Positions 55,756-64,000 of a stretch of DNA of 64,000 bases are shown here, one piece after another. This DNA is from Ligustrum vulgare (Eukaryota > Streptophyta > Magnoliopsida > Lamiales > Oleaceae). Location of the stretch: positions 8,077,501-8,141,500 of the forward strand of contig OY743189.1 of assembly GCA_963555705.1 (NCBI GenBank), in the 5' to 3' direction. The first letter of the stretch is position 1; every line of letters starts with the position of its first letter. Under the pieces are notes generated by a model. The model was not told where the DNA came from and ran no database searches. It saw nothing but the letters and a program-made list of their open reading frames with translations. Position numbers and translations under genes: made by a program.

Positions 55756-56695
55756 ATCATACAGTTTCTGTTATTTAGTGCAATAATTACAATTATAAAT
55801 AAATTCACAGACAACACAAATTTTCAAACCAAATTTTAACTAAACATATTTTCTCTTCAAACATTTCAATCACATTTTTTTACCTTAAAAATATAAGTAA
55901 ACTAATTTTTAATTGTTATGACTTTGATGAACAGAGCCACAATTACAGTCTATCCCGCTCTAGTGCTCACCGAAAGCTACTTAACAATTGTCTATATTCA
56001 ATAAAAATAGTCAAGTGTCGTATTTTAAATATTAGAGATACAATTGATGGTTTTATATTAGAGGTGAATAAGTGTTATATTAGTCTAGATCGGCAATACA
56101 TTATTTTCGTAATTACAATATGATAAAACTATTGTAAAAGTAGTCACCTAAATATACGAATCTAATAAGATATCATTACGTGTTAGACTTGATTTAAATA
56201 ACGTGCAATCATAAAAATGGGTTTTTTATTTTTTTTATTTATGGAATAATATATGATTCCACGTGTGTGAAGTAATCATCGTTTCATACTTTGCTCCTGT
56301 TTGTTTGTATTGATAAAATTAAATTTTTAAATGATTTTAATAAAATTTGATGAAATATGTGGTTTAAAAATTATGAATCTATAAAATATGTACTTAAAAT
56401 TGAATGTAAACTTTAATTTAGATTGAGATTTAGATTTGTAGTTGTATGAAACAGAAGCTTTATCTACATCAGGAAGGGAGCATTCACTATAATCATGAAA
56501 AATTATAGATTAGTTATTTTTTCAAAGGCTGATTAAGTCACGATTCTTCCTTCATCGGTTTGAATTTTCCGTGGTCAAATTGTAGAACAATTGCATTATA
56601 TTATCAAAAATTAAAATGGCTGCCTACTTAATTCCCTATAAATATTCAACCCTTTTAACATCTCTATTCACCAAATAACATACTTTATATCAAAA
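55756..56695 (+). promoter_or_regulatory. Upstream region and promoter of the BBE-like gene
   Basis: AT-rich. A TATA box (TATAAATA, 56637-56644) lies 52 bp before the ATG. A W-box core (TTGACC on the minus strand, 56573-56578) and a G-box (CACGTG, 56260-56265) are present. W-boxes bind WRKY factors and would fit elicitor or wound induction, common for this family; that is inference. No ORF upstream is credible. Confidence 0.55.
56637..56644 (+). promoter_or_regulatory. TATA box of the BBE-like gene
   Basis: CCCTATAAATATTC, 52 bp before the start codon, giving a 5' leader of roughly 25-30 nt. Confidence 0.75.
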
Positions 56696-58294
56696 ATGGA
56701 AAGTTCAAGATTTGCTATAATTTCATTCTCTTTAGTTCTTCTTCTCTCTGTTTCATGGGCCATTGCAGATAATTCATCTCTTCTTGAGTGCCTTGAGAGC
56801 CATTCTGAATCCTCTAATCCAATTTCTGCAGTATTATACACTCCTGGAAACTCTTCATATTCTTCTGTTTTGCAATCTTATATACGAAATTTGCGTTTTA
56901 ATGAATCTACGACGCGTAAGCCCCAACTGATTCTGACTGCATTGCATGTTTCTCACATTCAAGCAGCCATTGTTTGCTCAAAAATGCATGGACTGCAAAT
57001 GAAAATCCGCAGTGGAGGCCATGATTATGAAGGTGTCTCATATGTTTCAGATGTTCCATTTTTCATTCTTGATATGTTCAACTTTCGATCAATCAATGTC
57101 AGTATTGAAAATGAGACTGCATGGGTTCAAGTTGGAGCGATTCTTGGTGAAGTTTACTACAGAATTGCAGAGAAAAGTAATGTTCACGGGTTCCCTGCCG
57201 GAGTTTGCCCGACAGTCGGGGTTGGCGGCCATTTCAGCGGCGGTGGATATGGTAACATGATGCGAAAATACGGCCTCTCCGTTGACAACATTATTGATGC
57301 ACAAATAATTGATGTTAATGGCCGGATTCTTGATCGTGCATCAATGGGAGAGGATTTGTTCTGGGCAATCACTGGAGGTGGTGGATCCAGCTATGGAGTT
57401 GTTCTAGCATACAAAATCAAGCTCGTTCAAGTCCCATCTACAGTTACTGTTTTTCGAGTCACAAGAACTTACGAAGAAAACTTAACAAACATCGTTTACC
57501 ATTACCTACAAATAGCAGAAAAATTGCCTGACGATATCTTCATCAGGATGACGCTTGATGTGGTGAACAGTACTGTCCGAACTGGAGAAAAAACCAACAG
57601 AGCAACATTCTTGACCTTGTTCCTTGGAGATTCCGTAAAACTTCTCTCCCTCATGAATGAAACTTTCCCAGAACTGGGATTGGAACAATCCGACTGTACT
57701 GAAATGAGTTGGGTTGAATCTGTTCTTTTCTGGACAAACTTTCCGGCCGGAACTCCGGTTAATGTTCTTCTAAGTAGGGTTCCTCAAGTACTCACCCACC
57801 TGAAAAGAAAATCGGATTACTTAAAAAAACCTATTCCAAAGCGGGGTTTAGAGTTCATATTCAAGAGAATGATAGAACTGGAGCCAGTTTCCCTTGCGTT
57901 CAATCCTTATGGAGGAAGAATGGCGGAGATTCCACCATCAGAAAAACCTTTTCCACATAGAGCTGGAAATCTAGCAAAGCTTCAATATGCAGTAAACTGG
58001 AATGAAAATGGAGTCGAGGCTGCTGACTATTACATAAATTTGGCAAGAAGATTATATGCTTATATGACTCCTTTTGTCTCCAAGTCGCCAAGGGAAGCAT
58101 TTCTCAATTACAAGGATCTTGATTTAGGCATTAACCACAATGGGAGAAACAGTTACTTGGAAGGTGCAGTTTATGGGATTAAATATTTCAAGGATAATTT
58201 TAACAGATTGGTAAAGATTAAGACGAAGGTCGATCCAGACAATTTCTTTAGAAACGAACAAAGCATCCCGGTTTTTCCCTCTCGGAGAAGATAA
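56696..58294 (+). CDS. Berberine bridge enzyme-like FAD oxidoreductase (reticuline oxidase-like)
   Basis: Single-exon 532-residue protein, the usual family length. Secretory signal peptide (about 1-24, ending SWAIADN) and several N-glycosylation sequons. FAD_binding_4 domain at about 75-245: RSGGHDYEG with His109, and GVCPTVGVGGHFSGGGYG with Cys171. These are the two residues that bind FAD covalently in BBE; their spacing of 62 equals that of the poppy enzyme as I recall it. By spacing, Tyr111, Tyr185, Lys428, Gln430 and Tyr472 occupy active-site positions known from monolignol/carbohydrate-oxidising BBE-like enzymes. Val174 sits where Val favours O2 use, so an oxidase is likely. C-terminal BBE domain at about 465-525 (NYKDLDLGIN, KVDPDNFFRNEQSIP). 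The substrate cannot be told from sequence: a cell-wall or apoplastic alcohol/sugar oxidase, or a specialised-metabolite enzyme. ATG chosen for the signal peptide and TATA distance. Intact, unlike its neighbours. Confidence 0.96.
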   Translation: MESSRFAIISFSLVLLLSVSWAIADNSSLLECLESHSESSNPISAVLYTPGNSSYSSVLQSYIRNLRFNESTTRKPQLILTALHVSHIQAAIVCSKMHGLQMKIRSGGHDYEGVSYVSDVPFFILDMFNFRSINVSIENETAWVQVGAILGEVYYRIAEKSNVHGFPAGVCPTVGVGGHFSGGGYGNMMRKYGLSVDNIIDAQIIDVNGRILDRASMGEDLFWAITGGGGSSYGVVLAYKIKLVQVPSTVTVFRVTRTYEENLTNIVYHYLQIAEKLPDDIFIRMTLDVVNSTVRTGEKTNRATFLTLFLGDSVKLLSLMNETFPELGLEQSDCTEMSWVESVLFWTNFPAGTPVNVLLSRVPQVLTHLKRKSDYLKKPIPKRGLEFIFKRMIELEPVSLAFNPYGGRMAEIPPSEKPFPHRAGNLAKLQYAVNWNENGVEAADYYINLARRLYAYMTPFVSKSPREAFLNYKDLDLGINHNGRNSYLEGAVYGIKYFKDNFNRLVKIKTKVDPDNFFRNEQSIPVFPSRRR

Positions 58295-58436
58295 GTATTC
58301 AGACAGAAATACTAGTGCCTCTTATGCTGTCTGAAGTTGACGTTGCTCTTTATTATTGTGACATATTCCAATCATGTTGTTAGTTTGTGTTTTAGTGTTT
58401 TTTTTTTTTTTTTTTTGGAAAATTTACATTATATAT

Positions 58437-58667
58437 TTCAAGGATAGTTTAAATAGATTGGTAAAGATTGAGACGAAAGTTGATTCTGACAATTTCTTTA
58501 GAAACGAAGAAAGCGTCCCGGCATTTCCATCCCGGAGAAGATAAGTATTCAGACAGAAATAGTGTCTCTTATGTTGTCTGAAGTTGATGTACGTCGCTTG
58601 TTATTTTTGTGACAATTTCATTGTTAATTTGTGTTTTAAGTGTTTTTCGGGAAATTTACATTATGTT
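58437..58667 (+). pseudogene. Duplicated 3' end of the BBE-like gene
   Basis: Copy of 58195-58435: the last 36 codons (YFKDSLNRLVKIETKVDSDN, then FFRNEESVPAFPSRRR), the same stop codon and the 3' untranslated region up to AAATTTACATTATG. The frame and stop are intact but the rest of the gene is absent. Probably the stump of a tandem paralogue removed by unequal crossing-over. Confidence 0.92.
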
Positions 58668-58918
58668 GTAAAGGTTAAAGTCAAAGAAATCCACAATTAA
58701 CCCTTTTTAGTTGAGGATTCATATCGAAATTAAAGTTTTCTATATAATACTGCAATAAATAATGTTTTGATATGTGTTCAATTTACCTTTTTGAGTTCAT
58801 CGATACATTTGGGTTCGATGACTTTTGTTCAAATTCCATCATGTTTTAATATTTTACGTCATGCAAGAGAATTTAAATAGTGAAACACGTTCATTTGAGG
58901 ACTTTTTCACATTCTAAC
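58668..58918. other. Spacer, nothing recognised
   Basis: AT-rich, no ORF and no repeat signature seen. Confidence 0.4.
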
Positions 58919-60987
58919 TGTAACAACCCACTTATTTATTTATTTATTTTTTTAAGTCAATTTTTAAAAGTCAAAGCTAAATATGACAACTCAAAGTCAA
59001 GTTAGGACGTATTAACATACTATTACCATAAAAAAAAAAAAAAAATGGAGAGGAGAGGAGAGGAGAAGAAAACAAGGAGCTTGTCCAAAATTCAACGTAC
59101 TTATTGGTTTGATTTTGTTCTACCACTTTTTCCTAACTTTAAGTAGGTAATTGAAACATTTTTCAATAATGTGTAAATTAAGGACTTTTGAATTATAGTT
59201 TAAATGATATATATTATGGTGATATTAGTTAAATATTTAAGTTTATTGAAATATATACATGGTACTAAATATTAGAGTTTTATGTTATTGGGTTGATTTA
59301 GTGATTAAGTTAATATAAGCTTGTAATTTGGTTTATTTTATACAAGAAATATAGATATTGGCGTGGATGATGAATATTGGTTTAATAATGAGAGAAGATG
59401 AAGGAACTAGTAAGCTCGGTAAACATTGGAAAAGAGGATTTGGATGAATACGTGGTTCTAATTTCAAATTCTAAGTGATATTAGAACTTAGTTCGCCAAT
59501 AAAAGTGATTTTGTGTTCGAAATTAAAATGAGTAAGCACGGTATAGTAAGAGAAACAAGTTTAATGAGTTAATTCGAATATAGGGCTCTTTTACTATTTT
59601 ATCAATCAATGTGGTTTTAAATGTTGATTTGAAAATCCTATTATATCTCAAGAGGTGACGAGGAAGTTGACGTAATTGGCCAAGCTACTAGACGATCGTC
59701 TGTTTTGAAAGAGAAGAATAAACTTTAAAATATTTACTTTATTCAAGTATTTCCATTACATTGATTTTCTTTATATTACAAATGATTTTTAAATTACTCG
59801 CTTTTAACATGATTATCAAAATAAATATTTTATAACTAAGCTTGTTTTATCATAATGGCTCTTTTATCATATTTTAACAGTATGATTAGTCCAGTCGAAT
59901 ATATATGATTTCAAAACCACCAGAAGTACCCATGTAGTTATTTGTTCTTATTCCAGTGCATAGAGGGGACCTTTGACCGGTGTATTAGATGATATTATTC
60001 GAGAACTTGAGATTCTGTCACGGAGGGGGCATATGACCCGTGTTTAGAGGATATTAAGATCCACTCTTATGCACAAACAGGAGTTTGGGCCGTGTGTAAG
60101 AGTGCATATATATATGTATATGAGGTCTCCCACTTTTGTACCCAGAGGGCCTTTGGGCGGGTACATAGGTGCTTAGCAATTTACGTACATATGACTAGAT
60201 ACAAATTTCAGATTTAATAGATGATTTAGTTGGGTACATTTTGGTGTGATTCTCTTATGTATTACATTTTATGAGTTATGCCATAGATCATTTCACAATC
60301 TTTATGATCATTTTTAGCATGTATGTCTTAATTTCAAGTTGCAAAGGCTTATAACATAAATTATGTAAATTATGTTTTCAAAATTGGTTTATAAAATATA
60401 ATATTTTAGAAACTCCACCAAGTAAGTTACATGCTTACGGTTTTCCCTATCTCTTCATTATAGGAAAAAGATAAAGATTTTGATTAGCGTGGAAAGAGTC
60501 CTTGACGCCAAAACGAGTTTTAAAACATAGGCGTTTCCATGATTTATTTTGATATGCTATTTATAATTAGAAGTTATCTTTTGGGAATATATAATAAGTT
60601 GTGTTATTATTTTGTGGCTTTGTCAGTAATATGTCTGGTGATTATATATTTTCGATTTTGTATTTATATAAAGGAATCGACAAAGAATTTTAGTTAACTA
60701 ATTATATCAAATGTAATTCTTGAAAGATTTGGGAAGTTTTATGATTATTTACGCAAGATTGTTAAGGATTTATCAATATATTACAGGTTGGTTATGTCAA
60801 TCTTATAGGGAAAACTCTGTCAAAAATTTTATAAATTCATATAGGATCAAATTTATTTAAAAAAATAATCTGAAATATAAGAAAAGTAAAGGTTGTCTTG
60901 GTGGTTGGTCAAATATCTAGCTGGCACTTGCCATCGGTACACGTCACGTTTCAGGTTCAATAAGGTGATCTGAGATGGGTCATGACA
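58919..60987 (+). repeat. Tekay/Del-like gypsy LTR (2.07 kb)
   Basis: Starts TGTAACAACCCAC and ends GGGTCATGACA, two bases before a perfect primer site. Contains four hairpin units (59955-60164), CCACCAAGTAAGTTACATGC (about 60415-60435), and the AGGGAAAACTCTGTC motif (about 60818) also seen in reverse at 15580. Confidence 0.85.
59955..60164. repeat. Four hairpin units in LTR
   Basis: Units around GAGGG/CAGG cores: 59955-59990 (weak), 60014-60049 (CACGG...CCGTG), 60063-60103 (CTCTTA-GCACA...TGTGTAAGAG) and 60138-60164 (GTACCC...GGGTAC). Loops share GAGGG(G)C..(T)TTGGGC/ATGACC-like sequence while stems differ. Confidence 0.75.
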
Positions 60988-60989
60988 AT

Positions 60990-61001
60990 TGGTATCAGAG
61001 C
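60990..61001 (+). other. Primer binding site, initiator tRNA-Met
   Basis: TGGTATCAGAGC, perfect match to the standard Tekay/Del and copia primer site. Confidence 0.92.
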
Positions 61002-61090
61002 AAGAACATTAGCCTTTGGGCAATACAAGATTATTTAGTGTACAAGTTTGTATTATTTTTTTGATCTGCAATACACATTTTTAGTTACAT

Positions 61091-62185
61091 GATGCCTCGA
61101 GGTGGTAGGATATGTGGACATTTAAATCCATAGCCTCGAAATCAAGATACTCGTCAAAGAGAAGATGTTAGAGGATTAAATCAGGATGAAGAATCTGTCC
61201 ACCAAACACCAATACAACAAAAACAAGGAAATGCAATTGGGAATGACCCCTTGACTGAGAGAATTGTCGTAGCCATTGCCATGCTGAGCTTTGGATGAAT
61301 AACTTGGAGAATATTTTTGATGTTATTGTATATTCAGATGCTACTAAGTTACACCTTGCCACTTTCTTGTCAAAAGGAGTTACTACAGATTCATGGAGTA
61401 CATATCAAGTTCGATGTCGTGATCCTAGTGCTATCACTTGGACCATGTTCAAAGAAGCTTTTTTATGAGACATACTATCCTCCGACCTACTGTGCAACCA
61501 GGTAAAGGGAATTTTTGAATCTTGTACAGGGATCATATACTATAGCTGAGTATCTGAGGAGATTTGTGGAATTATCCAAGTATGCTATGAATTTTATGGC
61601 TTATGAAACAAACAAATGTAAGCAGTTTGAAGAAGGATTGACGACAGAGATTAAGGCCATGGTGACAGGCCATGGACCATCATAGTCTTAGTGAACTTGG
61701 TAGAGGCGGCCTCAAGAGTTGAGATGGAAATTTTGAAGGACTAAATCAGGGAGTACAAATGATATTTAGAGGTGGTAAGAATCAGATATGGACATATAGT
61801 GGACAGTCTAAAAAGGATAAGGAATTTGGTTAGGTGTCGCACACACTGAGAGCTTCAAATCTAAGTCTGGGATACAAGATTTAGTGGAGGATCTGGACAT
61901 ACTTAGAGTTTTGTGGGGAAGCCAGGACTTGGCTGTTCTCAAATGCAGGTTTTTTCTTAGAGATCTTTTACTCCTAGACAGGTCGATAGTTCTAGTGGTC
62001 AAAGGTTTTTGCAGTGTTAGTCTTGTGGCAAATTTCATGCGGGAGAGTGCCTTAAGAGTATTGGTAGTTGTTTTCATTGTGGTCAGATCGAACACTTGAA
62101 GAAGGATTGCCTAGGTCAATTCCAGAAAGGTAGTGCATCACAGATGGCTCCACAGACTGAGGTTAGTGATGCAAGATAGATTCAG
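61091..62185 (+). pseudogene. Gypsy (Tekay/Del-like) gag
   Basis: MPRGGRICGHLNP start, then in shifting frames DATKLHLATFLSKGVTTDSW, ITWTMFKEAFL, VNLVEAASRVEMEILKD (end of the gag core) and the nucleocapsid CFHCGQIEHLKKDC, an intact CX2CX4HX4C knuckle at about 62070-62112, preceded by SCGKFHAGECLKS. At least six stops or frame changes. Protease and RT do not follow; copia sequence begins after about 62270. Confidence 0.85.
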
Positions 62186-62279
62186 AATAAGAAAGATAAT
62201 GTGGGATCAACAAGTGGGACACATTCAAATCTTGCAGGCTACGATGTTATCTCAAAATCATAAATAAAAAAATTTATAA

Positions 62280-63790
62280 ATCAAAAGGAAACATCTATCA
62301 AAGATGTTGGGAACCTAGTGGACCTCGAGGGAGCAATATAATTCAATTTAGAGAGTCACTTGGTTCACTTAATAGACTCTCAACTATTTCATTCTACTTA
62401 GTATAAGGAAATGAAAAGAACATTATAAGAATAGTACATTTTTTTTCTACAAGTAAGAATAGATTCTAAGACTCATAACGAAGTTATGGCTTCTCGAGAT
62501 AGCCTCTTTTGGAAAGATGCCATAAGAGATAAATTGGATTCAATTTTACCGAGCAGCACATAGGGAGCTATCAATCTTCCAATTGGTTCTAAACTTATTG
62601 AATGCAAATGTGTATTTAGAAGAAATTATAATTCAAATGGTACATTAGATATTTTCAAAGTTAGGTTTATGGCAAAAGACATCGAAAAAAGGAATTACTT
62701 CAGCACATACATACCTATTGTAAAAATAACATCCATTAGGATATTATTAACGTTGGCCTCTATAAATGACTTACATGTTCATCAAATGGATATCAAAAAG
62801 GCTTTCCTAAATGGAGAACTCAATAAGGAAGTCTACATGACTACATGGAACAACCAAAAGGGTTTGTGTTACCCAAAAATGAAAAAGAAGTTTTTAAACT
62901 TGTAAAGTCATTTTTTGGTCTAAAGCAAGCACCAAAGAAATGACATGAAAATTTTGACTTGGTTATATATAAACTCATTTTGTTTTGTGCATAATAGCGT
63001 AGATAAATCTTTGTATTCCAAAGTATGTGATACTTATTTTATCATTATATTTTATATGTCGATGACACGTTGATTCTGAGCAATCACATAGATGAAATCA
63101 AAGAAACAAAGATGAAGGATCTTGGAGAAGTTAACACTATTTTGGGGATCAAAGTAACGAAAAATGGGGTTATTATTTGAGTCAATCACATTATTGGAGG
63201 ATGTGATAAGAAAATTCAAACACTTGAATATAAAAGAATATAATACTCTTCTTGATCCTAGTACAAAACTCATAAAGAATGATGAAAGAGCAATTTCTCA
63301 ATTAGAGTGTGCAAGTGCTATAGGAAGTATTATGTATGCAACTTAATACACAAGATCAGACATAGAATTTTGGGTTAGTAAACTAAGTTGGCTTACTAGT
63401 AATCCTAGTAAGAATTATTGAAAGGTTATTGGAAGAGTTATTGGTTACTTAAAGAAAACAAAAAATCTAGGTCTTAAATATTTCAAAATTTAGGAAATTT
63501 TGGAAGGATTTACTAATGCTAGTTAGATCTCTAGTATGAGAGAAAGTAAATCCACTTCAATATGATTATTTACATTAGGAGGTGGTATAATTTCTTAGAA
63601 ATTCAAGAAACAATCATGTATCATTAATTCAACCATGGAATCTAAATTCGTGGCATTAGCTGAAAACGGAAAGGAAGTGAAATGGCTAAATGACTGCTTT
63701 TATGACTCCATTGGAGACGAAAAGCTCTTCATCTTTTTCCATTTTATGTGATAGTCAAGCAACACTATCAAAGAGCATAAAACGCTACAT
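62280..63790 (+). pseudogene. Copia RT and RNase H fragment
   Basis: WKDAIRDKLDSILPSS and LIECKCVFRRNYNSNG (RT N-terminus), HQMDIKKAFLNGELNKEVYM, a degraded YVDD region around 63055 (YMSMT, with YVDDT in another frame), LEDVIRKFKHLNIKEYNT, then RNase H: SKLSWLTSNPSKNY, STMESKFVALAENGKEVKWL and LCDSQATLSKSI. Stops and frame shifts throughout. No gag, integrase or LTR is seen. Confidence 0.85.
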
Positions 63791-63796
63791 TTTTTT

Positions 63797-63823
63797 TTTA
63801 GTGACGACTACGTCGTGGCTAAA
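63797..63823. repeat. Short inverted repeat TTTAGTGACGAC/GTCGTGGCTAAA
   Basis: 12 bp arms around a TAC centre with one mismatch pair. TTTAGCGACGAC-type ends occur in plant MITEs and near the element at 55150. The rest of the window to 64000 is AT-rich and non-coding. Confidence 0.5.
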
Positions 63824-64000
63824 CATATTTTATTTCTTTAATTTACCATTTATTATTGAATGAATATTGAATATATTATTAATTTTTTAACAAAATATTA
63901 GTTAAAAAGCAAAAAAAAAAATTAATAAAATGTATTAAACAACAAAATTGTCTATGAAACTAGGTTTTATTAAAAAAGTCATAAAAAGGAACCCTACAAA

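Noticed and set aside
57089..57372. Minus-strand ORFs inside the BBE-like gene
   Set aside because: Shadow frames of a strongly supported coding sequence.
1..64000. tRNA, rRNA, organelle inserts or endogenous pararetrovirus
   Set aside because: No cloverleaf, rRNA core or caulimovirid gene order was seen; all RT domains fit copia or gypsy elements. A covariance-model scan was not possible here.

Overview
This window is nuclear DNA from a eudicot plant. The evidence is wall-to-wall plant LTR retrotransposons of both superfamilies (Ty1/copia and Ty3/gypsy), a CACTA (En/Spm) DNA transposon, a berberine-bridge-enzyme-like gene with a plant promoter, GT-AG introns and AT-rich intergenic DNA. Nothing bacterial, organellar or viral in the infectious sense was seen. 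I cannot name the species; an asterid-like eudicot with a repeat-rich genome is a guess.

Layout, left to right. (1) 1-7352: a decayed Ty1/copia element of SIRE/Maximus type on the minus strand, gag to RNase H, with an LTR and initiator-Met primer site on the right and an apparently unrelated LTR on the left. (2) 8393-21800: a 13.4 kb Ty3/gypsy element of the Tat lineage on the minus strand with paired ~695 bp LTRs, gag, protease, the C-terminal half of RT, two RNase H domains and integrase. It also has a spliced antisense gene near its 3' LTR. A 2.7 kb Tekay/Del-like LTR (15493-18175) sits where the N-terminal half of RT should be. (3) 21801-24850: no recognised gene. (4) 24850-31782: remains of a minus-strand Athila-lineage gypsy (RNase H and integrase zinc finger, a Transposase_32-like ORF with a leader intron, polypurine tract, 3' LTR), cut by a plus-strand Athila-type solo LTR. 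(5) 31783-37870: a CACTA element inserted in the Athila RNase H. It has subterminal foldback repeats, a spliced Transposase_24-Ulp1 protease gene, and a TNP2 transposase gene fused in frame to a copia gag fragment whose LTR ends at 38842. (6) 40333-55000: a Tekay-like LTR, then a decayed copia that was split by a young-looking gag-protease-only Athila-type element (45017-52690) with an exact 5 bp target duplication (ATAGT). (7) 56696-58294: the only intact cellular gene, a single-exon secreted FAD oxidoreductase of the BBE-like family, followed by a 230 bp copy of its own 3' end. (8) 58919-64000: another Tekay-like LTR and gag, joined to a copia RT/RNase H fragment.

Apart from the BBE-like enzyme, essentially all coding potential belongs to mobile elements, most broken by stops, frameshifts, deletions or nesting. 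Order of events: Athila before CACTA, and copia before the 45-52.7 kb element. I found no convincing undescribed multi-gene system. The most interesting signals are short hairpin arrays with compensatory changes in three separate Tekay-like LTRs, the in-frame gag-transposase fusion, the Transposase_24-Ulp1 fusion with its catalytic residues still visible, and the gag-protease-only retrotransposon.
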